NCBI GenBank assembly: GCA_024803745.1
Contig: JANJXV010000004.1
Location: forward strand, 51,035,858-51,099,857
Reading direction: 5' to 3'
Origin: Megascapheus bottae
Lineage: Eukaryota; Chordata; Mammalia; Rodentia; Geomyidae
DNA length: 64,000 bases
Positions within the stretch are counted from its first letter, which is position 1; each line of letters starts with the position of its first letter. The translations under genes and the position numbers were made by a program. The notes beneath the pieces were generated by a model. That model saw nothing but the letters and a program-made list of their open reading frames with translations, ran no database searches and had not been told where the DNA came from. Of this stretch, positions 44,865 to 53,815 are shown one piece after another.

Positions 44865-45249
44865 TAAAATATTTGATTGCTAACTTTTATGTACTAAAAG
44901 TATTTTAAAAATATACTTGTATTTTCAAGGATTCATGATACACATTCTTAGTTGTGAAAAAGTGTTAGTCTGGTGGCAATATGGGTAAGCACTTGATTGC
45001 TAAAATGTTCCATGAAAGGAATATCTAGTTAAATAAATACTTTGGACAGCTGTAGACCCACTGTACCTTGTGCTTTTAACAATGTAATCGTAGAAGCTAA
45101 AGGCTGTTTTTAAAGTCAGTAGAATTCTATCTTAATGTTCGTATAAAATTGTTATAATATTTGCAATTTTAACTAGGGTACATTAAATATAATTTCTAAA
45201 GTTTTAAGGAACTATGGAGATCTTAATTGAAATAAAACCATTAGAGGTT
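44865..45249. other. Unique AT-rich DNA
   Basis: No repeat or coding signal recognised. Confidence 0.45.
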
Positions 45250-45430
45250 GGGCCGGGAGTTTGGCCTAGTACTAGAGTGAATGAAGCCCTGGGTTTGATT
45301 CCTTAAAGCAGAAAAAGTCAGAAGTAGCACTGTGGCTTAAGCAGTAGATTGCTAACTTTGAGCAAAAAGGAGCTCAGGGGCAGCACCCAGGCCCAGCAAA
45401 CAAGCCCCAAGATGGCAAGCAAAAAACAAA
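45250..45430 (+). mobile_element. ID-headed SINE with B1-Geo-style tail
   Basis: Head GGGCCGGGAGTTTGGCCTAG is IDL-type, with a deletion of the GCTTGCCTAGCATG region. The tail reads GAGCAAAAAGGAGCTCAGGG then CAGCACCCAGGCCCAG, like tails of B1-headed copies, not the usual IDL-Geo GAAAGTCCAAGGACAGTGCT. It ends in an (AAAAC)n-like tail. Confidence 0.75.
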
Positions 45431-45479
45431 AACAAAACAAAACAACCCCAAACCAAAAATGAAATGTCTCTTCTGTATT

Positions 45480-45847
45480 TTTTTCCAACAGGACAATAAT
45501 TTTTGCTATTACATTTAATCGTGCATCCATATTGAGTTCATGTTGTTCTAGCTAACAAGAAAAGATTTGTAGCATATTTCTTCTGTATACTGATATCAGA
45601 TTTTCCCATAATCATTTCTTGAAAAGGGTCTCTTTGTTCTCTAGTATATATTCTCAGCATTTTGTTACAAACCTCTTGGCAGAATATATGTAGGTGTAAT
45701 TTCAGGCTATCCTTTTTATGTTCATTCGTTTTCAATTCAATTTTATGCCAATATCATGCTGTCTTGATGCCTGAAGCTTTATAGCATATTTCAATGTCTA
45801 GTGACAATGTAATCTGCTTTGTTCTTTTAATCAAGGTGTATTCAGTT
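45480..45847 (-). mobile_element. Old L1 ORF2 fragment, left part
   Basis: Reversed old L1 ORF2: TTTCTTGAAAAGGGTCTCTT near 45615, TATGCCAATATCATGCTGTC near 45743, and AAGCTTTATAGCATATTTCA, the usual neighbourhood of the reversed AWYW region. It is continuous in L1 order with 47960-49060 once the younger L1 between them is removed. Confidence 0.65.
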
Positions 45848-45860
45848 ATTAATAATTTTT

Positions 45861-47338
45861 TTAATGTAGGAGTAATGTATAGAGGGGTTACAAGTAGTAA
45901 GTCCATTACTTCTCAAACATTGATATCCATTCTCATGCTTTTCTCCCCATTTCCTTCCCTCCACTGCCTCCCAATCATCTTGTTTCCTCCCTTCCACTTC
46001 CTATTTCAAATAAAAAAGTAAACATATATACAATATACTAGGTAACAAAGTCAGATACAGTAACAATATGAGATTGAAAAAAGAGCATCAAAAGAGAAGA
46101 GAAACATAGTACATAAAGAACTACAATCACACAAGATAAAGCTCATGTTTCCATATCCTAGATATCCTTTCCTTTAGTCTCATCCTATATGTACCTAGGT
46201 TTTGAGCTATTGTAATCCTCTGTTAAGAGAGTCCTAGATGTGTATTAATTATTATAAATAAGAGAAACCATGGACCCTATGTCCCTTTGGGTCTGGCTTA
46301 CTTCACTTAATATGATTTTTTCCCAAGTCTTTCCATTTCCTTAGAAATGGGTCAATGTCATTCTTTCTGATGGCAACATAGAATTCCATTCCACATCTTG
46401 TTGATCCAATCATCTACTGAGTTGGTTCCATATCTTCACTATGGTAAATAGTGCTGCAATGAACATCATTGTGCTAGTGTTTTTAGTATGTCATTGCTTC
46501 TGGATGATTGGGTAAATGTCAAGTAGTGGAATTGCTGGGTCATAGGGGTGCTCTATGGTTAGTCTTTTTAGGAACCGCCATACTGCTATCCATAGTGGTT
46601 GAAAGAGTTTACTCTCACACCAGCAGTGTAGTAGTGATCCCTGCTGGCCAAATCCCTGCCAGAATCAGTTGGTATTAGATTCCTTGATCATGGTCCTTCT
46701 AACTGGAGTGAGGTAGAATCTTAGAGTTGTTTTGATTTGCACTTCTTTGATGGCCAGAGATGTTGAGCAATTCTTCATGAGTCTATAGGCCATTCTTTTT
46801 TCCTCCTCAGAGAAGTCTTTCTTTAAGTCTTTACTCCAAGTTTTATTGGGAGGGATCTGTCTTTGAGGATTAGTTTTAGAGAGATTCAATTTTCATAGCT
46901 GTAGTTATATTTCAGATATGACTCCTTTGTCTGTTGTATTGTTAGTGATGATCTTCTTCCACTCCGTGGAATTTGATTTCAGTTGCTAGCTATGTCCTTT
47001 GCCATACAGAAGCTCTTCAGTTTAATGCAGTCCCATTTGTCTAAACTTTCTATAAGTTTTGTGTTTCTGGGACTTTATTAAGAAAGTTTCAACCTGTGCC
47101 AAGGAGAACTTGTAAAGTTCCTTCTTGTAAAGTTTTCAGTGTATCAGCTTTTTCCTAGAGGCCTTTGATCCATTTGGAGTTAATCCCTGTGCAGGGTGAC
47201 AGAGAAGGATCCAACTTTAGTTTTCTGAAGGTGCTTAACCAGTTCTGCCAGAACCACTTGCTGCAGAGGCTTCCTTTCTTCCATTCTATCTTTTTTTCTC
47301 CCTTATCAAAGATTAGATGGCCATAGGTCTGAGGGTTG
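45861..47338 (-). mobile_element. L1, non-inverted 3' portion of a 5'-inverted copy
   Basis: Minus strand: late ORF2 ([20 protein letters not shown] near 47300, [18 protein letters not shown] near 47200), the ORF2 C-terminal region (LTPVRRTMIKESNTN in the frame at 46665-46889), the ORF2 end and a full 3' UTR to the T-rich end at 45861. Frames are broken. With the opposite-strand piece 47339-47749 it is bounded by a 13-bp repeat ATTAA(T/G)AATTTTT at 45848-45860 and 47750-47762, so both halves came in one event. Confidence 0.85.
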
Positions 47339-47487
47339 AAGCCAACATGACTCTCATCCCAAAACCAGACAGGGAACCATCAAAGAAAGACAAATATAGA
47401 CCCATTTCTTTGATGAATATTGATGCAGAACTTCTCAACAAAATGATGGCCAACCCTAATCAGCAATTCATCAAAAAAAGTGTACAT
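47317..47487 (+). pseudogene. L1 reverse transcriptase core fragment
   Basis: Part of the inverted half. The frame 47317-47508 encodes [20 protein letters not shown] followed by [17 protein letters not shown], the conserved early reverse transcriptase block of L1 ORF2p. The true L1 sequence starts at about 47339. The catalytic FADD region is not included, and the frame is cut by a SINE at 47488. Inactive. Confidence 0.85.
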
Positions 47488-47749
47488 TGGGACAGGAGTT
47501 TGTCCTAGTGGTCGGATGCTTGCTTAGCATGCACGAAGACCCTGGTTCAATTCTGCAGTACCACATCTATAGAAAAGCTGGAAATGGTGCTGTGGCTCAA
47601 GTGGAACAGCAATAGCCTTGAGGAAATCCCAGAGACAATGCCTAGGCCCTGATTTCAGTCCCCAGGACTGGCAAAAATATATACACTATGAGCAAACAAT
47701 TCATCACAGGGATGCAAAGCTGCTTTCATGTACATAAGTGAGTTAATAT
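47339..47749 (+). mobile_element. Inverted 5' half of the same L1
   Basis: Plus-strand ORF2 reverse transcriptase sequence, split by an IDL-Geo SINE and resuming at about 47678 (ACAGGGATGCAAAGCTGC, equal to the PGMQG region of ORF2p). About 1 kb of ORF2 between this piece and the other half is missing at the junction. Confidence 0.82.
47488..47677 (+). mobile_element. IDL-Geo SINE nested in L1
   Basis: Head (GGGACAGGAGTTTGTCCTAG, B box GTTCAATTC) and Geo tail with a short A tail. Diverged. Flanks share only an imperfect (T)GTACATT/TATACACT match. It postdates the L1 it interrupts. Confidence 0.8.
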
Positions 47750-47762
47750 ATTAAGAATTTTT

Positions 47763-47959
47763 GTAGATGAGTCAAGACCAAAGGAACCAAAGGTGCATAA
47801 GTGTCTCGATAAGTCGATATTAGATCCAAACCAAACAAGAGCGATGACTCAATACTCAGGTACTCAAGGTCATAGACATGAATTTGGAGATATATAAATA
47901 TAACTATAGAATATAGATACAATGATATATTATATAAATGGATATGTACTAAGCTGAAT
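47763..47959. other. Unclassified spacer
   Basis: Contains several CpGs near 47805-47845 (GTGTCTCGATAAGTCGATAT). Not recognised. It may be diverged old L1 or a separate insertion. Confidence 0.35.
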
Positions 47960-49060
47960 TTTAAATTTGTTCTTAAATTTATGTGGCAGTGATTGTATAT
48001 AGAAATTCATTCTTGAATAGTTGTTTATGAAAATTGACATTTGAAATATGATGTAAAAACAGTGTTAATAAAATAGTTAATAAATAAAATTAGGTTTTAC
48101 ATAAAATAGAAATTTTGGAGATTGTTTTTGCTGATTTTGTGAAGACTGATATTGACATGGTCACAGGTTTGCATTGAATCTGTAGTTTGCTTTGGTAATA
48201 TGGATATTTTAACAAAAATGGTTCTTCCAATACAAAAATATGTAATATTTGCAATTTTATGCCCTTTTCAATATAGTATCCTCCATCAATAATATCTTAA
48301 AACTCATTAGTGAATTATATCAATATTTTTCTATTTGTGCTGGGTACTAAACATATTAATTTACATACAACATTTTCTGTCACTGAGCTAGACCAAAATT
48401 TCCATTCCTAGGTAATTTAATTTTTGTAGCTGATAAAAGATAGGGTTACTTTTTTAACCATATGTGATTGTTAAGTAAATATGTCATGTCATCAGAACAC
48501 CCCAGTTTGCTATGTTTTCTATGAACAAAATTATATCATCTACAAACAATGACAATTTTTTTCTAATTTGAAGGCCTGTTACTTGTTATTTTCAGTTTTT
48601 ACTTTTACCTGATAGCTCTTAATCAAACTTTCTGAATTGTTTGGAATAAAAGTAGTGAAAGTGACTATGATTGTTTTGCTTCAGATCTCAGATAGAAATG
48701 TTCTAGCTTTTACCCACTTATCATAATGTTAGCTATTAACTTATATTTTGGGAGGTTAGGGGCCTTTATTATGTTAAATATCTTCCTTTGGTGCCTAATT
48801 TCTTCCATAATTTATTCTAAAAATGTGTAGGATTTTATCAAATGTTTTTTGTGTATCTACTGAGATATCATATGCATTTCCTCCTTCATTCTGTGGAAAT
48901 GTTGTATAATATTTATTGATTTGCATGTGTGGAACAATTTGCATCTTTTTGCAGTTTCTAAAATATTTAGTGTAGACATCGTCATATTTTGTGTCTAGGT
49001 CTTTACTGAACATATTCTATCTGTGAAATTATCTTTTTCCTTCAAATATAAAAAAATCAG
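47960..49060 (-). mobile_element. Old L1 ORF2 fragment, right part
   Basis: Reversed diverged L1 ORF2: CATTGAATCTGTAGTTTGCT near 48173, ATCATCTACAAACAATGACA near 48535, TTATGTTAAATATCTTCC near 48768, TTTTATCAAATGTTTTTTGT near 48833, ATTGATTTGCATGTGTGGAA near 48914. This is the central reverse transcriptase part. In L1 order it leads into 45480-45847. All frames are destroyed. Confidence 0.72.
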
Positions 49061-49073
49061 CAATGTTATCTTC

Positions 49074-49215
49074 AGAATTGCTGGATCTTACAGGTAAGTA
49101 TGTTTATTTTTTTAAATGAAAGTTGCCAAATTACCTTCCAGAGGCTATGGAATTTATCATCCTCATCAATCACAAATGGTAAGAGATGCATTTTGTTGCT
49201 TTGTCTTTGGTAGCA
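49074..49215 (-). mobile_element. Old L1 or HAL1-like 3' fragment
   Basis: ATTGCTGGATCTTACAGGTA, then GTTGCCAAATTACCTTCCAG and TATCATCCTCATCAATCACA match the reversed ORF2 C-terminal region of old L1s. It lies upstream in coordinates but downstream in L1 order relative to the preceding piece, so it is a separate insertion. Confidence 0.55.
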
Positions 49216-49221
49216 TTTTTA

Positions 49222-49303
49222 AAAATATTTTTTATTGTAATTAATAAAAGGGTTACATTATATTTTCCAGATAGAAGGTGCATTAATTCACATATATTGA
49301 GTC
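49222..49303 (-). mobile_element. Very short L1 3' end
   Basis: TATTTTTTATTGTAATTAAT, AAAGGGTTACATTATATTTT, GTGCATTAATTCACATATAT. Only about 80 bases of L1 3' terminus, extreme 5' truncation. Confidence 0.75.
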
Positions 49304-49336
49304 CTGTGTGGCTTAGCGACCCTGCATCCACTTAGA

Positions 49337-49569
49337 TTCTTATTTTTTTTCGGTTGTTCATGGGGCTTGAACTCTGGTCGTAGGTGCTGCCCTTAAGCTC
49401 TTCAGTTCAAGAGCTAGTGCTCTACCACTTGAGCCATAGCACCACTTCTGGTTTTCTGGTTGTTAATTGGAGATAAGACTCTCAAGGAGTTCTGAATCGA
49501 GATCCTCAGGTCTCGGCCTTCTGAGTAGCTGGGATTACAGGTGTGAGCCACTAGTGCCTAGCTTCTTCC
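49337..49569 (-). mobile_element. B1-headed Geo SINE, antisense, full length
   Basis: T run, CGGTTGTTCATGGGGCTTGA, tail with CTAGTGCTCTACCACTTGAG, linker (GTTAATTGGAGATAAGACTC) and head (GGGATTACAGGTGTGAGCCA). The perfect 10-bp duplication TCCACTTAGA is at 49327-49336 and 49570-49579. Confidence 0.87.
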
Positions 49570-49579
49570 TCCACTTAGA

Positions 49580-50069
49580 AAGGTTTGGATACTTGGTTAT
49601 AACTGGGAAGAGTAGAAATCACATTCTCTGATGGATAATAGGCAAGGTCTTGGCTTTTGTGTGTGTCATTTGGCTCACAAAGAATGTTGTGTTTTACTTG
49701 GCTGTGTCTTTCGGTTACTTTAGCTTGAGCAAGAAATATTATTCATGCTTTAAACATCTACTCTTTTGATATTTCTAAACTGATAGTTAATCTAGAACCC
49801 AAGCTGATATATATGAAATAAAATCAAAAGAAATTTATCCAACTAGCCTTTCTGGCCTTGAAGCCATACTAACTGATTCAGAGACTTAAAGTTTTTTGTT
49901 TGTTTGTTTTAGTTGTTGTTTGTTTGTTTTCATAAGTAAAAATGTCTAAATAATTTTTCCCTGAGGTTACAGTTTAAAACAGAGACTGCAGGTCTGATCA
50001 TATCAGAGTTGATTTGATGATCTATTATCTGCGTTTTGTTTTTGTTACTTTCTTTAGTTGTGCAATCAA
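49580..50069. other. Unique DNA with (GTTT)n
   Basis: GTTT repeats at 49891-49931. No other repeat or coding signal recognised. Confidence 0.5.
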
Positions 50070-50086
50070 TTTGCTAATCTTTTCTT

Positions 50087-50292
50087 TTCTTTTTTTTTTT
50101 TTTCCAGTCCTGGGCTTGAGCTCAGGGCCTGAGCAATGTCCTTGGACTTTCCCAAGGCTAGAGCTCTACCACTTGAGCTTCAGCACCACTTCCGGCTATT
50201 TTTTTTATGTATGTGGTACCAAGGAACCGAACCCGGGTCTTCATTCATGCCAGGCAAGCACTTTGACCACTAGGTCAAACTCCCGGCCCCAG
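50087..50292 (-). mobile_element. IDL-Geo SINE, antisense, full length
   Basis: T run, CCAGTCCTGGGCTTGAGC and a complete reversed dimer to CTCCCGGCCCC. The perfect 17-bp duplication TTTGCTAATCTTTTCTT is at 50070-50086 and 50293-50309. The plus frame 50014-50343 is the family's antisense frame. Confidence 0.92.
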
Positions 50293-50394
50293 TTTGCTAA
50301 TCTTTTCTTCACCCTGGAAGATAGGCTGTTATCCTACTCATAGGGTTTTCATACTAACAAATATTCAATATTCTTCCTACTCTAAAAACTGAAT

Positions 50395-50483
50395 ATGATT
50401 TTTTTCAAAGTCTTTCCATTTCCCTACAATGGGGCAATGTCTTTCTGATGGAGACATAGAATTGCATTGTGTGTGTGTGTGTG

Positions 50484-50530
<47 letters not shown>

Positions 50531-50842
50531 ACATTTTCTTTCTCCATTCATCTACTTGGGAGGCATCTGGGTTGATTATATGCTTTAAATATTGCTGCAA
50601 TGAACATAGTTGTGCTTGTAGCTTTAGTGTGGTTTTCTTTGTGAACATTTGGGTAAATGCTGAGGAGTGGGATTGTCTTTTGAGAAACCTCCATAGTGTG
50701 TTCCAGAGTGGCTGAACAAGTTTACATGCCAGCGAACACTGTAGTATAGTTGCCTTTTGGCCACATCCCCACCAGCATCCAGCACCTCTTATTATTTGTT
50801 TTTTTTGGTAATGGCCATTCTAACTGGAGTGAGTTGTTCCAT
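50395..50842 (-). mobile_element. L1 inverted 5' half (ORF2 C-terminal part)
   Basis: Reversed ORF2 C-terminal sequence from the LTPVRMAI-equivalent at the junction (50842) to the KWKDFEK-equivalent at about 50400. A compound (GT)n(AT)n microsatellite has expanded inside it at 50467-50526. It joins a plus-strand L1 3' end at 50843 in exactly the order predicted by twin priming. Confidence 0.85.
50467..50526. repeat. (GT)n(AT)n microsatellite inside L1
   Basis: GT dinucleotides then a pure AT run, replacing the GTACAAATACCAC-like region of the ORF2 sequence. Confidence 0.95.
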
Positions 50843-51478
50843 GGCTTCCCTCAGTAGTAATAATTAGTCTATATCTAGAATAATCCTTGAACAAGACCCC
50901 AAGAGCCCAATAATTATGCACATATGACTATATAAAATGATGCTATTCAAAATGAACTCCATGATCTGGAAACAAAAAGCTTTTCATCGTTGTCTTCTTC
51001 TTCTTCTTCTTCTTCTTCTTCTTCTTCTTCTTCTTCTTCTTCTTCTTCTTCTTCTTCTTCTTCCTCCTCCTCCTCCTCCTCCTCCTCTTCCTCCTCCTCC
51101 TCCTCCTCCTCCTCCTCCTTCTCCTCCTCCTCCTTCTTCTTCTTCTTGGTTTTAGATACTGTTTTTTTCTGATTTATTCCCTGTGTTTGCTATTTTTGAT
51201 CTAGGTAAATTTTGTCTTGTGTATGTTTATCTGATTTGGGGAGTGGGATTGGGAAATCATAGAAATGGTGAGGCAAAAGATGAACCTATGGAACAGCGAT
51301 ATTCACTAGACACTATATTGGAAATAAGTATTACAACTCTCTAGGGGGGGTTGGGGAGGAAAAGTGGGGGAAAATGAGGGAGGAAGTAACACTGAAAAGA
51401 AATGTGCGAATTACACTATTTATGTAACTGTAATTCCTCTGTACATCACCTTTAAGATAAAATTAAACAAAAAATAAT
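50843..51478 (+). mobile_element. L1 3' end, non-inverted half
   Basis: Begins near the end of ORF2 (CCATGGCTTCCCTCAGTAG), continues into the 3' UTR (TAATTAGTCTATATCTAG), is interrupted by a TTC/TCC tract, then runs through GTTTATCTGATTTGGGGAGT and a G-rich block at 51343-51374 to CACCTTTAAGATAAAATT and an A-rich tail. Same 3' UTR subfamily as 26050-26332. Confidence 0.85.
50993..51147. repeat. (TTC)n(TCC)n(TTC)n tract
   Basis: About 70 bases of TTC, about 70 of TCC (one CTT interruption near 51087), then a few TTC. It is a pure polypyrimidine/polypurine tract inside the L1 3' UTR. Frames across it (50937-51155, 50990-51172) read poly-Leu/Pro or poly-Ser and are artefacts. Confidence 0.98.
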
Positions 51479-51483
51479 GTGAG

Positions 51484-51553
51484 TCTATAATGTACCCACA
51501 ACTGTAAGCCCTCTATACATCACCCTGACAATAAAATAGAATAAAAAAATAAC
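51484..51553 (+). mobile_element. Very short L1 3' end
   Basis: AATGTACCCACAACTGTAAG, then CATCACCCTGACAATAAAAT and an A-rich tail: about 70 bases of L1 terminus right behind a longer L1 3' end. Confidence 0.65.
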
Positions 51554-52211
51554 TTGCATGTGCGTGAGCACTATTTTTTAATCGTATGATTGGTTTGATC
51601 ATAGTCCTTGTTCCATTTTCTTTATTTTCTGTTTTTAAATATCACTACCATGCTATGCCAGTTGGTTTGCTCCTTTTAAAGTCTAGTGATTTCCAATTGA
51701 TGTCGGACATTATAAAATTTAGCTAGTTGGAGGCTGACTATTACTATGTGCTCATAAATTTTCTTGAGGTTTTCCTGAGATTTATTTAAATTATTTGGAA
51801 AAAGTTACGATCTGGGTCCTTGTTTTATTTTTAATATCTGTGATCAGAAACAGGTCTGATCATCTTGTAATTGCTTTACATGACCAAAGAAAAGACTCTT
51901 CAGAATATTCAAACTATAGCTTTGGGAGAAACTGGCAGTTTTCTTTGCTTTTGTTGATTTCTGTAAACTTGACAATATGTGTCACTGTAGATTGAGGTGA
52001 TTTAGAACCATGTATTGAACATATATAGTTCAAAAGTCTGTTGCAAAGGAGCAGGAATATTGTTCATTGCTGAGGAATATTGATTTGCAAAATCCATATG
52101 AAGGCAAAATTTACTTTACAGTTGAATTTAAATAGTAAGAAAAATACATTAATATGATTATCAATCTGGTGCATTCCTTAAGATGCAGTTTTAAATGGTT
52201 TATTTATTTAC
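51554..52211. other. Unique DNA, possibly with old L1 remnant
   Basis: 51605-51680 (TTGTTCCATTTTCTTTAT, ACTACCATGCTATGCCAG) faintly resembles reversed old L1 ORF2. The remainder was not recognised. Confidence 0.35.
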
Positions 52212-52440
52212 TTTTATTGGTTGTGGGCCTTGCACTCTGGGCATAGGCACTGTCCCAGAGCTCTCCACCTCAAGGCTATTGTCCTACCCCTTGAGACACA
52301 GTGCCACTTCTGGTTTTCTAGTAGCTAATTAGAGATAAGAGTCTTACTATCTTTAGTGCCTAGGCTGAGTTTGAATCATGAGCCTCAGATCTCAGCCTCC
52401 TGAGTAGCTAGGGTTACAGGCTAGAGCCATCACACTCAAC
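52212..52440 (-). mobile_element. B1-headed Geo SINE, antisense
   Basis: GTTGTGGGCCTTGCACTCTG, tail with ATTGTCCTACCCCTTGAGAC, linker (GCTAATTAGAGATAAGAGTC) and head (CTCAGATCTCAGCCTCCTGA, AGGGTTACAGGC). Confidence 0.82.
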
Positions 52441-52561
52441 TGTTTTAACTGATGTTGATTGTAATGCACTGAATATGTGTTCCTTGTTAGAATATATAAA
52501 ACAACATTTTTCAAGGTTTTGACAAATATTTCATTTTTTTCTTTTTAAAATCTACCATTAA

Positions 52562-52730
52562 CTTTTTTTTTAATTTTAAAGGTGATGTACAAAGGGGTTG
52601 CAGTTATATAAATCTACAAATGAGTACACTTCTTTCTGAGCAGTGTCATCTCATCTGTCATTTTTTCCTAGATACTCCTGATGATCCCCTCTACTCCCTC
52701 ACATGTCTTTCTTTCTTTCCTTTTCTAGCT
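52562..52730 (-). mobile_element. L1 3' UTR fragment, antisense, old subfamily
   Basis: T run, GGTGATGTACAAAGGGGTTG, GAGTACACTTCTTTCTGAGC and a pyrimidine-rich region. Same subfamily as the outer L1 at 28.24 kb. Confidence 0.7.
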
Positions 52731-52736
52731 GGTTTG

Positions 52737-52928
52737 CTTTTTTGCCAGGCCTGGGGCTGAAATTCAGGGCCTAGACACTGTCCTTGAGCTTTCTTAAGGC
52801 TAGAGCTTTACCTCTTGAGCCATAGCACCACTTCTGCCTTTTTCTGTATATGTGGTACCAAGAAGAGAAACCCAGGGCTTCCTTCATGCTAGACAAGCAC
52901 TCTGTCACTAGGCCACATTCCTGACCCC
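52737..52928 (-). mobile_element. IDL-Geo SINE, antisense, diverged
   Basis: TTTTTTTGCCAGGCCTGGGG, reversed tail (CTAGAGCTTTACCTCTTGAG) and head (TATGTGGTACCAAGAAGAG, CATTCCTGACCCC). No clear duplication. Confidence 0.78.
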
Positions 52929-53654
52929 GGTTACTTAATTTTTTAAATCATTGTTACTAAATGTGTTCAGAACATGTGTTCTGAACATGTTCAGAAATGT
53001 TTTCAGAATGTTCCACAAATTATCTAGATTATGTCTCTAATATTGACAAACTATTAATTATCTTGGCTTTATCAAATTTAGTATGTAACTAATTTTCACT
53101 GAGACAGGGAGTCCAGTACTTTATTGTATGTCATGTAGCATTCTCATGCCATTTGCTTCCATTGCATAAATCTGTATTTTGAAAAAAATAGAAGTGACAT
53201 ATTAACTTACCATTTGTTTGAATCAGTTATAAATACAAAATCTTGTTTAATTTAAGTAGTTCATGCATACAGAGATTTCTAGTTGTGTGTGAACTTGAAT
53301 TTCCTGAATATATTTTCAAATGTCATATATATATGCATATATAGTTTGACTATACTTGCTCAAAGTTGCTTACCATACTTACATTACACTGTGATTTTTA
53401 AGGTGAGCCAGCAAATTTTAAAGGTCTAGGACAAAATAGTTATATTGGTTTCCTTATATTTCTACACAAATTCTCACAAATTTAAGGGCTCAAAAATACA
53501 AACCTGTTATTTGTTGGCAATATTTTTTGTAAATCTTTCAGGATTAAGAATATTACCAGTGGTTTTTTTAATTTTTTGGGAAACTCTAGGACTAAGTCTA
53601 TTTCCTTACTTCACTAGATTCTTTGTTGGATGTGAACTTTACAACTTGGGGTGT
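52929..53654. other. Unique DNA with a p53-like site
   Basis: Contains the tandem GAACATG motif at 52970-52992, listed separately. Otherwise AT-rich and unrecognised. Confidence 0.45.
52970..52992. promoter_or_regulatory. Tandem p53-half-site-like motif
   Basis: GAACATGTGT at 52970-52979 (one mismatch to RRRCWWGYYY), spacer TCT, then GAACATGTTC at 52983-52992 (perfect). p53 binds two such decamers separated by 0-13 bases. The segment also contains facing AGAACA and TGTTCT hormone-receptor half-sites, but with a 2-base spacer, not the standard 3. Function is inference. Confidence 0.35.
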
Positions 53655-53815
53655 GTGGCTTAGGGGAGAGAGTGGGTGGAGGATTGACATGAAAGGGAAA
53701 GAAAAGGAGGAATGAGGTAAGACTGTTTGAAAAAAATATACTCATTACTTTAATTATGTAACTATGACCCCTCTATGTACCTTTCCATAAAATAAAATTA
53801 AAAGTAAATAAAAAG
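53655..53815 (+). mobile_element. L1 3' end fragment
   Basis: Purine-rich GGGGAGAGAGTGGGTGGAGG, then GACTGTTTGAAAAAAATATA, TATGTAACTATGACCCCTCT and a TCCATAAAATAAAATTAAAA tail. Confidence 0.7.

Noticed and set aside
50937..51172. Poly-Leu/Pro and poly-Ser frames
   Set aside because: Made entirely by the TTC/TCC tract inside an L1 3' UTR.
52965..52983. Canonical glucocorticoid response element
   Set aside because: AGAACA and TGTTCT face each other with 2 bases between them, whereas the receptor dimer needs 3.
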